Below, in pieces: positions 1 to 9,061 of a DNA stretch of 64,000 nt. Source of the DNA: Bog-473 sp963836605 (lineage in GTDB: Bacteria; Actinomycetota; Acidimicrobiia; Acidimicrobiales; RAAP-2); the NCBI GenBank assembly GCA_963836605.1, contig CAWIKB010000012.1:62001-126000 (forward strand), written 5' to 3'. Each line of letters starts with the position of its first letter. Positions within the stretch are counted from its first letter, which is position 1. The notes under the pieces are model-generated. The model searched no databases and was not told the DNA's origin. It saw nothing but the letters and a program-made list of their open reading frames with translations. The translations under genes were made by a program, and so were the position numbers.

Positions 1-247
1 CCATGGCGCGGCACAGGAAGGCCTTGGTGGCGTAGGCCACGCCGTCCCCCCACGCCGCCACCGCCTCGCCACAGGCATGACGCAGGTGATGCTCGTCGTA
101 GACGAAGAGCGGCGTGCCGAATTCGGCGGCCAGCTCGATCAGGTCGATCTCCCCCACCCGGAGATGCCCGTCGGCGCCGACCGCCGCCGTGCGGGGGAGC
201 AGCGCCCGCTCCACTGCCGCCGTCGCCACCCCCAGTCCCGTAGGCAT
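1..247 (-). CDS. lysA: Diaminopimelate decarboxylase, N-terminal part (runs off the left edge)
   Basis: The minus strand from an ATG at 247 reads open to the window edge (82 codons). The protein begins MPTGLGVATAAVERALLP, then has TPLFVYDEHHLR and, near the edge, VAYATKAFLCRAM. These match the N-terminus of group IV PLP-dependent decarboxylases, where the lysine of the Y-A-x-K-A motif forms the Schiff base with pyridoxal phosphate. LysA decarboxylates meso-diaminopimelate to lysine in the cytosol. The catalytic C-terminal half lies outside the window, so another member of the fold (such as ornithine/arginine decarboxylase) cannot be fully excluded. No clear Shine-Dalgarno sequence is seen. 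Confidence 0.8.
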   Translation of the reverse strand, partial: MPTGLGVATAAVERALLPRTAAVGADGHLRVGEIDLIELAAEFGTPLFVYDEHHLRHACGEAVAAWGDGVAYATKAFLCRAM

Positions 248-324
248 CGCAGAAGGATACGGCAGCTCCCGAACCCCTCGAGACCGGGCCGGCACCCCGC
301 CGACTACGATCGTCCCCTGCTCTT

Positions 325-399
325 GCCCCCGTAGCTCAGCGGATAGAGCACCGGCCTCCGGAGCCGGTGGCGCAGGTTCGAGTCCTGCCGGGGGCGCCA
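325..399 (+). tRNA. tRNA-Arg (anticodon CCG)
   Basis: A full cloverleaf can be drawn. The acceptor GCCCCCG (325-331) pairs with CGGGGGC (389-395). The D stem starts GCTC. The anticodon stem CCGGC/GCCGG encloses loop CTCCGGA with anticodon CCG. The T stem GCAGG/CCTGC encloses TTCGAGT. The discriminator base is G and CCA is encoded at 397-399. It decodes CGG arginine codons, which are common in GC-rich genomes. Its 3' terminus is repeated immediately downstream. Confidence 0.95.
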
Positions 400-441
400 T
401 TGCCGGGGGCGCCATTGCCGGGCGCTGTGCCGGGGGCGCCA
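386..441 (+). repeat. Tandem copies of the tRNA-Arg 3' end
   Basis: The last 15 bases of the tRNA region, TGCCGGGGGCGCCAT (386-400), are repeated exactly at 401-415. A related partial copy begins at 416, and TGCCGGGGGCGCCA recurs at 428-441. Repeats of a tRNA 3' end are what attachment-site use by integrative elements can leave behind, but no integrase gene is present in the window. Local slippage duplication is the alternative. Confidence 0.7.
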
Positions 442-620
442 AACCACCCTGTGCGCGAACCTTCTTGGGCTCGCCGCCGCCGATACGGAAATAGGCGCCG
501 CTGAGGACAGCAGAATTGACCTTCAGGAGGCGAACTGCTTCGCCCTTACCGGCACGTACCAACTGTTCCGAGCATGGGGCACATCTGCCGTGAGCTGGAG
601 ATCTCAGTTGCTCTCTTGGT

Positions 621-1922
621 GTGGCGCCAGGTCGGGCCGCAACGAGCAAGACTGGACGTGTGACGCAGGGATGGCGCGTACAGCGAGTGGACCACCGGGA
701 TCCATTGGCTCCGGTGGAGGATATCGTGCGCCTCATCGATATGGCCGGCACGGCCACGGCCGCCGCCTATAGCCGCAGCGACGTGGTCCAGGCGCTCAAC
801 GAACACCAGCCGGCCGCCGTGGCATTCGCGTCGGGCCAGCTTGTCGGCGTCGCCATCGCGCGTATGGCCGGCCGGGATGCTCATCTGCTGGCCCTCGCCC
901 TGCACCCCAGTTGGCGGAACCGGGGCATCGGCTCTGCGCTCCTTCGCGAACTTGACCAGGAGGCGATTCATCACGGCGCCCTGCGGATGCTGGCTCTGGT
1001 CGAGCCGGGTCAAGTCGGGGAGGTCGCGTTCGCTCACCAGGGGTTCGAACCGATTGACGGGCTCCACTTCTACGTCAGGTCCGCCTCCATGGTGCCCGAG
1101 GAGCTCGAGATCGTGGAGCGCTACGGCGGCAACTTCCCGACAGTGGGCCTATGGGAAGAGATAAAGGGTTTCTCGGAGACCAAGGAGCTCCTGGAGCGCC
1201 GGATCGTCGCTCCCCTGGCGCATTCTGAGCTGGCGGACAGTGTCGGGCTGCGAGCGCCTGCGGCGGTCATGCTCTTCGGGCCACCGGGCACCGGCAAGAC
1301 CTCATTTGCCCGGGCCATGGCATCCCGACTCTCCTGGGCATTCGTCGAGCTGCACCCCTCACTCCTGGGCCATGGCACTGCGGGCGCAGCGGCTCTGCGT
1401 GCCGCGCTGGAAGATCTCGCGCACGTGGACCGCCTGGTGTGTTTCCTCGACGAGGCGGACGAGATCGCCTCGGCGCGTGCCAGCCGACCCGAGAGCCAAC
1501 CGATCGTGAACGAGCTGCTCAAGGCGATTCCAGTTTTCAAGTCCCGCCCGGGTCGCCTTATGGTGATGGCAACAAACTCAATCGCCTCCATCGATGCAGC
1601 CATGCTCCGACCGGGACGCTTCGATCTCATCATCCCGATCGGCGCGCCCGACGGTGCCGGCCGGGTTGAGCTCGCGGGTGAGTTCCTGGAGGCATGTGAT
1701 GCCGAGGACATCGCCGAGCTCACAGAGGGCTTCACGCCTGCCGACTTCGCGCTGGCCGCCCAGCGGGCTGCTCAGCTCGCCTTTGAACGGGCACTCGCCG
1801 GCGGTGCGCCAGCGGTGACATCGGACGACTGCGCCGATGCCGTGTCGCGGACGCGTCCCAGCGTCCACAAGGAAGCGGCGGCTGCCTTCGAAGCGGAAGC
1901 TGCCGCTTTCGCGAGGCTCTGA
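621..1922 (+). CDS. GNAT acetyltransferase domain fused to an AAA+ ATPase
   Basis: A 433-residue protein in two parts. Residues about 35-155 look like a GNAT N-acetyltransferase, with the acetyl-CoA loop seen as HPSWRNRGIGSALL (95-108) and a typical GFE..G end. Residues about 165-410 form an AAA+ module of the Cdc48/FtsH/Vps4 type: Walker A GPPGTGKT (220-227), Walker B CFLDEADE (274-281), sensor-1 ATN (317-319), and the RPGRFD arginine-finger segment (330-335). The AAA+ part would remodel a protein substrate using ATP; the acetylation target is unknown. Start is uncertain: GTG at 621 is used, with GTG 660 an alternative and no good ribosome site at either. No known operon partner; the tRNA with repeated 3' end lies upstream. 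The two domains are recognised by motif, and the joint function is not known. Confidence 0.75.
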   Translation: MAPGRAATSKTGRVTQGWRVQRVDHRDPLAPVEDIVRLIDMAGTATAAAYSRSDVVQALNEHQPAAVAFASGQLVGVAIARMAGRDAHLLALALHPSWRNRGIGSALLRELDQEAIHHGALRMLALVEPGQVGEVAFAHQGFEPIDGLHFYVRSASMVPEELEIVERYGGNFPTVGLWEEIKGFSETKELLERRIVAPLAHSELADSVGLRAPAAVMLFGPPGTGKTSFARAMASRLSWAFVELHPSLLGHGTAGAAALRAALEDLAHVDRLVCFLDEADEIASARASRPESQPIVNELLKAIPVFKSRPGRLMVMATNSIASIDAAMLRPGRFDLIIPIGAPDGAGRVELAGEFLEACDAEDIAELTEGFTPADFALAAQRAAQLAFERALAGGAPAVTSDDCADAVSRTRPSVHKEAAAAFEAEAAAFARL

Positions 1923-2220
1923 TGTGATCTCCGGTCCATCGGCGGCGGGATTGCCCCTCCACGAGGAGGCCACGCGGAGCAATGTCCGACACACCCTGCC
2001 GGGCCCTTTCTCAAGCGGTTCAGAAGGCAACATTTCGTGATCGCTCGTTTGCCGGCGACCTGCGGGCGATCAAACACCCGGCGGAAGCAACGCACGCCGA
2101 ATCTGAATCGAAGAAGGCCGGGCTCTCACGCCCTTCGGTAACAGGAGACCGTCATGACGGAACGGTCAGTGGGCCTCGGCCCAGCCAGCGTCCCGCTCCC
2201 AGTATGTGCGAGTCTGACCT
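1923..2220. other. Intergenic stretch, no gene recognised
   Basis: About 300 bases between the GNAT-AAA+ gene and the sulfatase. Short open frames here have no recognisable protein features. It presumably carries the sulfatase promoter, but no convincing -35/-10 pair stands out. Confidence 0.5.
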
Positions 2221-4590
2221 ATGACCGATTCCCTCGTCACCTATCCCTCGAATGAGCCCTTCCCGGGTACGATCGGACGAACACTCGAGACCTCATCGCC
2301 GGCATGGCCGGCGCGTCCGGCACCGTCGCCGGGCTCGCCGAACGTCGTGGTCATCGTCCTCGATGACGTCGGCTACGGGCAGCTCTCGGCCTTCGGTGGG
2401 CTCTGCGAGACCCCGACCCTTGACCAGCTGGCCGACCGGGGTCTGCGGTTCTCCAACTTCCACACCACCGCGTTGTGCTCGCCCACCCGCGCCTGCCTCC
2501 TGACCGGGCGCAACCACCATTCGGTGGGGCTGTCGTCCGTCACTGAGCTCTCCCTCGGCTACCCGGCGCACAACGCCACCATGGGCTTCGAGCACGGGAT
2601 GCTCCCAGAGATCCTCGTCGCGGCGGGCTACAACACGTTCTGCGTCGGCAAGTGGCACCTCACCCCGCCCGAGGAGACCACGTCGGCCGGCCCCTTCACC
2701 CGTTGGCCCCTCGGACGCGGGTTCGAGCGCTACTACGGCTTCCTCGGCGGGGACACCGACCAGTACCATCCGGAGCTCGTCTACGACAACCACTCCGTGC
2801 GGCCCCCCCTCACACCGTCCGAGGGCTACCACCTCAACGCCGACCTGGCCGACCATGCCGTCGACTTCATCAAAGACGCGCACGCCGTCGCCCCCGAAAA
2901 GCCGTTCCTTCTCTGGTATGCCACCGGCGCGGGCCACGCTCCGCACCAGGTGGAACCAGAATGGGTCGAGCCCTACCGAGGTCGCTTCGACATGGGCTGG
3001 GACGAGTACCGCCGCCGGGTCTTCGCCCGCCAGCTCGAGATCGGACTGATGCCGGCCGGGACGGAGCTGTCAGAGCGAGATCCCGACGTCCCCGCCTGGG
3101 ACTCGCTCAGCGAAGAGGCCCGCATCCTCTATGCCCACCAGATGGAGGTCTACGCCGGCTTCTTGACCCAGACCGACCACCACATCGGACGGGTGATCGG
3201 CTTCATCGAGCAACTGGGCGAACTCGACGACACGATCGTCATCTGCGTCTCGGACAACGGGGCCAGTGCCGAGGGCGGCGAGCACGGTGTTCGGAACGAA
3301 GGGGCATTCTTCAACCTCTTGCCCAGCCGGCTGGAGGACAACGTCGGGGTCGTCGACCGCTGGGGCAGCGAGGACGTCTTCGGCCACTACTCATGGGGGT
3401 GGACCTGGGCCGGCGACACCCCGTTTCGACGCTGGAAGCGCGAGACCTATCGAGGAGGCATCACCGATCCGTGCATCGTGACCTGGCCCCGGGGCATCGC
3501 CGACGCCGGTCAGGTCCGCACCCAGTATCTGCACGCCATTGACGTGGCGCCGACCGTGCTCGAGGTCCTCGGCATCGAGCCGCCGACCGCAATCCGGGGT
3601 GTCGTCCAATCGCCCATCCAGGGCACCAGCTTCTCCGCCGCCCTGGCGCACGCCGATGCGCCAGATCGCCACCGCACCCAGTACTTCGAGATGTTCTCCC
3701 ACCGGTCGATCTATCACGAGGGGTGGAAGGCTGTCTGCCCCTATCCCGGACCGAGCCTGTCCGAGGGCCAGGACCGTGGCCACCCCTTCGGGACGCCGCT
3801 CAGCGAGTCGATCCTCGACGACCTCGACGCCAACGACTGGGAGCTCTACGACCTCTCTTCCGACCCCGCCGAGTGCCGCAACGTCGCGGCCAGCCATCCC
3901 GAGAGACTCGAGGAGCTCAGGGCCCTGTGGTGGTCAGAGGCGCGGCGTTACGGGGTCCTCCCCCTCGCCGCCACCGAACTCGGACGCGTCATCGTTGCCC
4001 GTCCGAGCGTGGGATTGCCTCGCCAGGTGTTCGAGTTCTATCCCGGCGGGTCGCCCCTTTCCTTCGCGGCAGCACCCCGAGTCAACAACCGCGCCCACAC
4101 CATCACGGCCTTTGCCACCATTCCCGAAGACGGCGCGGAGGGGGTCATCTTCACCCAGGGCAATCGCCACGGCGGCTACGCCATCTATCTGGCCGACGAT
4201 CGCCTGTGCTTCGTGCACAACTATCTGAGCTTCGAGCGATTCACGGTGACCTCGACCGAGCCAGTGCCCCGCGGTCCCGTCGCCTTACGGATGGAGTTCG
4301 CCCCCACCGGACCAGCGAGCTTCGTCGGAGGACGCGGCTGCCCGGCGGAGGTCCGCCTGTTCTACGACGACCGAGTCGTCGGCCTGGGCGAACTCCCCTA
4401 CAGCGTCCCGGTGCTGTTCTCGACCACGGGTGCGAGTTGTGGGTGGGCCTACTTCGACACCGTCGACCCGGGGGCCTACGAAGCACCCTTCCCCTTCACC
4501 GGCACCTTGGAGAAGGTCATCCTCGACATCAGCGGCGAACTCCGCGTGAACCCGGCCGCCGAATACACCCGACTGATGTCGCAGCAGTAG
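2221..4590 (+). CDS. Arylsulfatase, large mycobacterial AtsA/AtsD-like type
   Basis: A 789-residue alkaline-phosphatase-superfamily sulfatase. The N-terminal metal site appears as NVVVIVLDDVGYGQ (41-54, DD for the divalent metal). The sulfatase signature is ALCSPTRACLLTGRNHH, with Cys86 the residue expected to be converted to formylglycine (C-x-P-x-R). GKWH, CVSDNGAS and FRRWKRETYRGG follow as in the family. About 200 C-terminal residues form a beta-rich extension, as in the roughly 780-residue mycobacterial enzymes. It would hydrolyse sulfate esters (substrate unknown) and depends on a formylglycine-generating enzyme not found in this window. No signal peptide is obvious. A close relative lies at 17007-19313 on the other strand. 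Confidence 0.9.
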   Translation: MTDSLVTYPSNEPFPGTIGRTLETSSPAWPARPAPSPGSPNVVVIVLDDVGYGQLSAFGGLCETPTLDQLADRGLRFSNFHTTALCSPTRACLLTGRNHHSVGLSSVTELSLGYPAHNATMGFEHGMLPEILVAAGYNTFCVGKWHLTPPEETTSAGPFTRWPLGRGFERYYGFLGGDTDQYHPELVYDNHSVRPPLTPSEGYHLNADLADHAVDFIKDAHAVAPEKPFLLWYATGAGHAPHQVEPEWVEPYRGRFDMGWDEYRRRVFARQLEIGLMPAGTELSERDPDVPAWDSLSEEARILYAHQMEVYAGFLTQTDHHIGRVIGFIEQLGELDDTIVICVSDNGASAEGGEHGVRNEGAFFNLLPSRLEDNVGVVDRWGSEDVFGHYSWGWTWAGDTPFRRWKRETYRGGITDPCIVTWPRGIADAGQVRTQYLHAIDVAPTVLEVLGIEPPTAIRGVVQSPIQGTSFSAALAHADAPDRHRTQYFEMFSHRSIYHEGWKAVCPYPGPSLSEGQDRGHPFGTPLSESILDDLDANDWELYDLSSDPAECRNVAASHPERLEELRALWWSEARRYGVLPLAATELGRVIVARPSVGLPRQVFEFYPGGSPLSFAAAPRVNNRAHTITAFATIPEDGAEGVIFTQGNRHGGYAIYLADDRLCFVHNYLSFERFTVTSTEPVPRGPVALRMEFAPTGPASFVGGRGCPAEVRLFYDDRVVGLGELPYSVPVLFSTTGASCGWAYFDTVDPGAYEAPFPFTGTLEKVILDISGELRVNPAAEYTRLMSQQ

Positions 4591-4625
4591 GGCACCCCGA
4601 TGATTCGTCTCCCGTTCGTGTGTCG

Positions 4626-6227
4626 CTACAGGTCCTGTTGGATAGCCACCACCATTCGGGCCTGGTCGTTGGTGATGGTCTCGAAGCCCTCGGGAGTGGA
4701 AATGGGTACGTTTCCGGTCGCGATCATGAACGCCACCAGCCGTCCGCTCTTGGTCTCCGCATATCCGGCCAGACTGTTCCCCAGCACGAGGATCTGACCC
4801 GAGGGGCCCTCGACGACCCGGTTGCCGGTCTTGATCTGGGCATGACCCGCAGCGGGCGATCTTGCCTGCACGTCCGCGAGCGTGCCGTTGCGTCCGAGGT
4901 CGGGCATTGCTTCCCGAAGGGTCCGTCCGAGGGGCGATCCGACAGCATTTCGCAAAAGGGCGACGAGTGCCTCGGGCGTGGTGCGTCCCTGGTCGTCCGA
5001 CCCGGCGCCGTCGAAGGGGAACACGCTCGACGGGGGCGCCCCGAGTTCCTCGGCGGTCTTGACCTCGGCCGCCAACCCTTCGGTGCAATCCGTGCTCCCC
5101 GCCTTGACTGCCACCAGACACGTCATCAGATCGGCTCCGCGGTTGTAGCTGACCTTGAGGATCAGTGTGGCGAACTGGGCCAGGGTCGCAGAGACGTGCT
5201 CACCGAGCAGCGCGTCTGCAGTAAGGCTCCCCTTGGGAGGGAGCAGCGAATCGGGATTCGGTCCCGTGGCCGCAGCGGACACGGAGACCCCTGCTCGTTG
5301 CAGCGCCTCGATGAAGGCCGTACGGGCGAACGCCGAGGGGTGGTCGACGTTCCAGGTCTGGAGGGTCGGTGTACTGCCGCTGGCGATCTGGCCGGTGACG
5401 ACGAGCGCCCCCGGCGTCGGCTCGGCCACGTTCAGCGAACTCGACTTCGTCGACGCTACGGTGGTGACCCGGTCATCGACCGTGTACGAGCCCGTCATGG
5501 GCCGCCAGCTGATCGAGGCGGGTCCGCCCACGGCGCCTGGCGACACGAGGATGTCGATGAGGTTCTCGTTGACCCAGATCGGCGAGATCAAACCGTCCGG
5601 GTAGGTGTGCGGCGTGAACAGCCGATCATCGATGACCACGTTGCCCTGGACGTGCGTGATCCCCGCGGCACGAACCCGGGCGGCGAGCTCATCGAGGCCG
5701 GCCAGCGGATTTCCGGGGGGTTCGACGGCGCCCGGGAGCTCGTCGGCATAGCTCTGGTCAGCGTGTGGAAGGTCCTCGTAGTACAGCGTGCCATTTGGTT
5801 GCTCTCGGAGCCCGAAGCTCAAATCACCCGATCCGACCAGGACGAGGTTCCCGGTCAGCGTGCCCGCCGTGACGGATCCGTCCCGATACACGGGCGTCAC
5901 GAACCGGTAGCTCGGGCCGTAGGCGCGCAGCGCGGCCGACACCGAATAGAGCTTCATGGTCGAACCAGGATCGAACATCTTCTGCGCGTTGTGTGCCGCG
6001 AGCACTTTTCCGCTCTTGACGTCGGTGACCTCGTAGCCCCAGTTCGAGTGCGCATAGCGCGGCGCACCCTCGATCCCGGCGAACGTCGAGGTGAGGCTCG
6101 TTCCGCCGGCACTCGCTTGCCCGGAGGTGCCAAAGGCAGCCAGGAACGCTGGGACGCAAAGCGCTACCCCGATCGGCGCCAAAAGGCGGCGGCGATTCGT
6201 GCGGCGATTCGTGCGGCGAGCGCGCAT
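4626..6227 (-). CDS. dacB: D-alanyl-D-alanine carboxypeptidase, S13 (PBP4/DacB) family
   Basis: A 533-residue exported penicillin-binding protein. The N-terminus is very arginine-rich (RRTNRRTNRRR, from a short tandem repeat in the DNA), followed by a hydrophobic signal segment ending near ASA (38-40). All three catalytic motifs are present: S-T-M-K (89-92, Ser89 nucleophile), S-Y-N (360-362) and K-T-G (466-468). The inserted region between motifs one and two is typical of S13 peptidases. It trims or cleaves peptidoglycan peptides outside the membrane. It is transcribed divergently from the TetR gene across about 360 bases. Confidence 0.9.
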   Translation of the reverse strand: MRARRTNRRTNRRRLLAPIGVALCVPAFLAAFGTSGQASAGGTSLTSTFAGIEGAPRYAHSNWGYEVTDVKSGKVLAAHNAQKMFDPGSTMKLYSVSAALRAYGPSYRFVTPVYRDGSVTAGTLTGNLVLVGSGDLSFGLREQPNGTLYYEDLPHADQSYADELPGAVEPPGNPLAGLDELAARVRAAGITHVQGNVVIDDRLFTPHTYPDGLISPIWVNENLIDILVSPGAVGGPASISWRPMTGSYTVDDRVTTVASTKSSSLNVAEPTPGALVVTGQIASGSTPTLQTWNVDHPSAFARTAFIEALQRAGVSVSAAATGPNPDSLLPPKGSLTADALLGEHVSATLAQFATLILKVSYNRGADLMTCLVAVKAGSTDCTEGLAAEVKTAEELGAPPSSVFPFDGAGSDDQGRTTPEALVALLRNAVGSPLGRTLREAMPDLGRNGTLADVQARSPAAGHAQIKTGNRVVEGPSGQILVLGNSLAGYAETKSGRLVAFMIATGNVPISTPEGFETITNDQARMVVAIQQDL

Positions 6228-6586
6228 CAGTCCCTCGCCTCGGAACGGCGCCGACGTCGGGCGGTCGGTTCGGACGCCGCGCTCGGTCGAGTTCTGGGTT
6301 CAGGTTCCAATGTTCGATCTCCGAAAGAAGACGGGCATCTAGTGGGCAATCAGGCTCCGCTAGGTAGGTCGAGTGTCTATCAGACGGCCTACGGCGGTGT
6401 TCGGCGTCTGTGGTCCGTTCTGCGCGAAGGGTATCGGCGCCACCGATGTGCGACCGCCATGGCGCGCTCGCTGAGTCGGGCACGGCGGTCCCATCGGCAG
6501 CATGTGACGGCGGCCCCCTCTACTATGTTTTGTCGGCCTTTGCGCGGTCCCGATGACCCGCCAACAGCGCGCCGAACTGAAGGAAC
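6228..6586. promoter_or_regulatory. Divergent intergenic region between dacB and the TetR gene
   Basis: About 360 bases with no recognisable gene. Both flanking genes start here, so two promoters are expected. TACTAT at 6521-6526 is a possible -10 for the TetR gene, but no matching -35 is clear. Confidence 0.4.
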
Positions 6587-7297
6587 ATGGCACCGACGAG
6601 GGAAGAAGAGCTGGAGACGGAGTCGCTTTCTCTTCGGCTACGGGCGAAGCGTTCGGAAATGATGGTGTCGGAGTTGGAGGCGGTTGCCTTGCGGTTGTTC
6701 GACCAGCGCGGCTTCGCCAATGTCACGGTCGAAGAGATCGCCTCAGAAGCGCACATCTCGGTACGAACCTTCTACCGCTACTTCGCCGCCAAGGACGACG
6801 TGTTGCAGATGAGGATCGTCCGACGGGGCGACGTGCTCCGAGCTTCCCTGGCGGCCCGCCCCGCAGACGAGCCGCCGTTGCGCTCGCTCCGCGTTGTGCT
6901 CGAGGAGGAATTCTCAGCCATAGACCCGATCGTTCTCAGGCGCTGGATCGCCGTGATTGCAGACAATCCAAACGTTATGAAAGGCGTCGTCGGCGCCATT
7001 CAGTTGAAGATCCACCCGGTGATCGCCGAGTTCTTCGGCTCTCGATTGGGATTGCCCGCCGATGCCCTAGTCCCAACGATGCTGGCGGCGGCGGTCATGG
7101 GCGTCGTGCAGGCGGCGCACACGCAGTGGTTCATCCATGATGGCGACTTGGCCACCACGATGTCCGAAAGCCTCGCTGTCCTCGAGCGAGGCATCAGCGC
7201 CGACCCCCGGACCTGGGCGGCGGCCGGCGACACGGCAGAAATCCCAAGGGCAGGCAGCCGCACCCGACCGAAGCACACGAGGCCGAAGTCCTCCTAA
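6587..7297 (+). CDS. TetR/AcrR-family transcriptional regulator
   Basis: A 236-residue protein with the TetR N-terminal helix-turn-helix. After a basic helix, ALRLFDQRGFANVTVEEIAS leads to EAHISVRTFYRYFAAKDDVL, the recognition helix and the F-Y-R-Y-F hallmark. The C-terminal helical ligand domain has no specific match I can name. ATG 6587 is preceded by GAAGGA at good spacing. It may control itself, dacB or the downstream hydrolase; no operator was recognised. Confidence 0.88.
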   Translation: MAPTREEELETESLSLRLRAKRSEMMVSELEAVALRLFDQRGFANVTVEEIASEAHISVRTFYRYFAAKDDVLQMRIVRRGDVLRASLAARPADEPPLRSLRVVLEEEFSAIDPIVLRRWIAVIADNPNVMKGVVGAIQLKIHPVIAEFFGSRLGLPADALVPTMLAAAVMGVVQAAHTQWFIHDGDLATTMSESLAVLERGISADPRTWAAAGDTAEIPRAGSRTRPKHTRPKSS

Positions 7298-7384
7298 CTC
7301 GGACCCGACGGGCCCGCGTTGACAGATCACGCCAACATTGACACACTCTGCCAGGATCAGAGGGCCTAGGGCCGGGGGTGTTCG

Positions 7385-9013
7385 GTGAGCCGCTTCGGAG
7401 CAATCTTCACGCGTCAGTTCAGTGGGTTGGCCTCGCGCACACCAGTGCAGTGGGGCGTGACGTGCTGCGCGCTGGTCGCGATGACGACGGCCCTCTCGGT
7501 CGCGAGCGCCAGTCCGCAAGCCGCCACGGGCGCGGCCGTAGCTTCCTCCCAAGTGCCCACGCCGACGGTCGATGGTCCGATCCTCCCCAGCAGCGGGATC
7601 TCGTACCTCGGTTCCACGACATTCGAGCCATCCGTGGTCGGCTACGAGCAATCCGAGTTCTTCCTCTCGGGCACCGCTTCGGCCTACAAGAGCAGCCAGC
7701 CGCTCACGAAGGACGGGAAGTGGCACGTGACTCCGCAGACGACCGCGCCCTACACCACCCGGGTCGTGGTCTACCGGCCGATCGACCCGAGCAAGTTCGA
7801 CGGGACCGTCGTGGTGGAGTGGCTGAACGTGACCGGGGGCATCGACGCGCCCGCGGCGTGGCTGAACGCCCACATCCAGATGATCCGCCAGGGCATGGCC
7901 TTCATAGGGGTCGACGCCCAGGAGGGGGGGATCAACGGCCAGGCCGGCTCCATCGCCAGCAAGGACGGCATAAGCGGCCTCAAGTCCCAGGCGCGCTACG
8001 CGTCATTGAACCACCCCGGTGACAGCTTCTCGTACAGCATCTACCAACAGACCGGCCAGGCGGTCCACGCGGACGGAACCGAGCTCCTGAGCGGACTGGT
8101 GCCCAAACGCGTGATCGCCCTCGGGGAGTCGCAGTCCGCCTTCCGCCTCGTCACGTACATCAACGCCCTCCAACCGACCTCACCGGGCATCTACGACGCC
8201 TACTTCGTCTACAGCCGGGGTGGCGACGGCGCCGACCTGTCGCAGTCGCCTCAGTTGAGCATCTCCACCCCGACGCCCACCTTCATCCGCACCGACCTCC
8301 ACGTGCCGATCTTCCTGTTCGAGACCGAGTCGGACCTGCTCGGGCTCGGCTATCTGGCTGCCCGACAGCCGGCTACCCGCTACATAAGAGAATGGGAGAC
8401 GGCGGGCACCGCCCACGACGACACCTACGGCCTTCTCTACAGCCGGAGCGACACCGGGAGCGGGGCTGCCGACACGTCGGCGTTCAACTCGATGGTCAAA
8501 CCGCTGAAGGACCCCATTCCGGGCATCGTCGACTGCGCGGCGCCCATCAACGCCGGCTCGCACACCTACGAGTTGCGGGCGGCGGTGCAGGCGGTCAACA
8601 CGTGGGTCGCCACCGGCCAGGCCCCCCCACAGTCGCCGCGCCTCGAGGTGAATAAGACCGATCCACACGCCTTCCTCCACGATGCCAACGGCAATGCGCT
8701 CGGAGGGATCAGGTCGCCGCAAGTCGCCGCACCCGTCGCCAAGCTCTCGGGTGTGGGCCAGCCCGGCGCAGCGCCGGTGCACACCCGGGCGGGGGCGAAC
8801 ACGCAGGCCGTCTCGGGCCAGGCCCTGTGCGGGATCTTCGGCACCACAGTGCCGTTCAGCGCGGCCAAGCTGGCGGCGCTCTATCCAACGCACGCCGACT
8901 TCGTCAGGAAGTGGGACGCGGCGACAGCAGCCGGGGTGAGGAAGGGCTACCTGTTGCCGGACGACGCCCAGACCCTCGACCAAGTGGCCCAGCACTCGAC
9001 CGTCGGAGGATGA
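7385..9013 (+). CDS. Exported alpha/beta hydrolase (Abhydrolase_10-like)
   Basis: A 542-residue protein with a signal sequence (hydrophobic run about 23-42, ending in SVASASPQA). The nucleophile elbow is ALGESQSAF, with Ser249 the probable catalytic serine. The pattern VVVEWLNVTGG, VDAQEGGING and GES-QS is that of a family of secreted actinobacterial and proteobacterial alpha/beta hydrolases of unknown substrate. A GTG start at 7385 sits just after GGGGGTG. It follows the TetR gene on the same strand after about 90 bases and converges with the PhyH gene. Confidence 0.75.
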   Translation: MSRFGAIFTRQFSGLASRTPVQWGVTCCALVAMTTALSVASASPQAATGAAVASSQVPTPTVDGPILPSSGISYLGSTTFEPSVVGYEQSEFFLSGTASAYKSSQPLTKDGKWHVTPQTTAPYTTRVVVYRPIDPSKFDGTVVVEWLNVTGGIDAPAAWLNAHIQMIRQGMAFIGVDAQEGGINGQAGSIASKDGISGLKSQARYASLNHPGDSFSYSIYQQTGQAVHADGTELLSGLVPKRVIALGESQSAFRLVTYINALQPTSPGIYDAYFVYSRGGDGADLSQSPQLSISTPTPTFIRTDLHVPIFLFETESDLLGLGYLAARQPATRYIREWETAGTAHDDTYGLLYSRSDTGSGAADTSAFNSMVKPLKDPIPGIVDCAAPINAGSHTYELRAAVQAVNTWVATGQAPPQSPRLEVNKTDPHAFLHDANGNALGGIRSPQVAAPVAKLSGVGQPGAAPVHTRAGANTQAVSGQALCGIFGTTVPFSAAKLAALYPTHADFVRKWDAATAAGVRKGYLLPDDAQTLDQVAQHSTVGG

Positions 9014-9061
9014 GCGGCCAGTGCCTCGGTGCCCAGGTAGCCGTCGATCCCGCCACGGCGA

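Noticed and set aside
3723..6662. Very long plus-strand open frame (979 codons) across the sulfatase end and dacB
   Set aside because: The translation is Arg/Pro-rich low-complexity sequence, out of frame with the sulfatase and antisense to dacB; both true genes have clear motifs.
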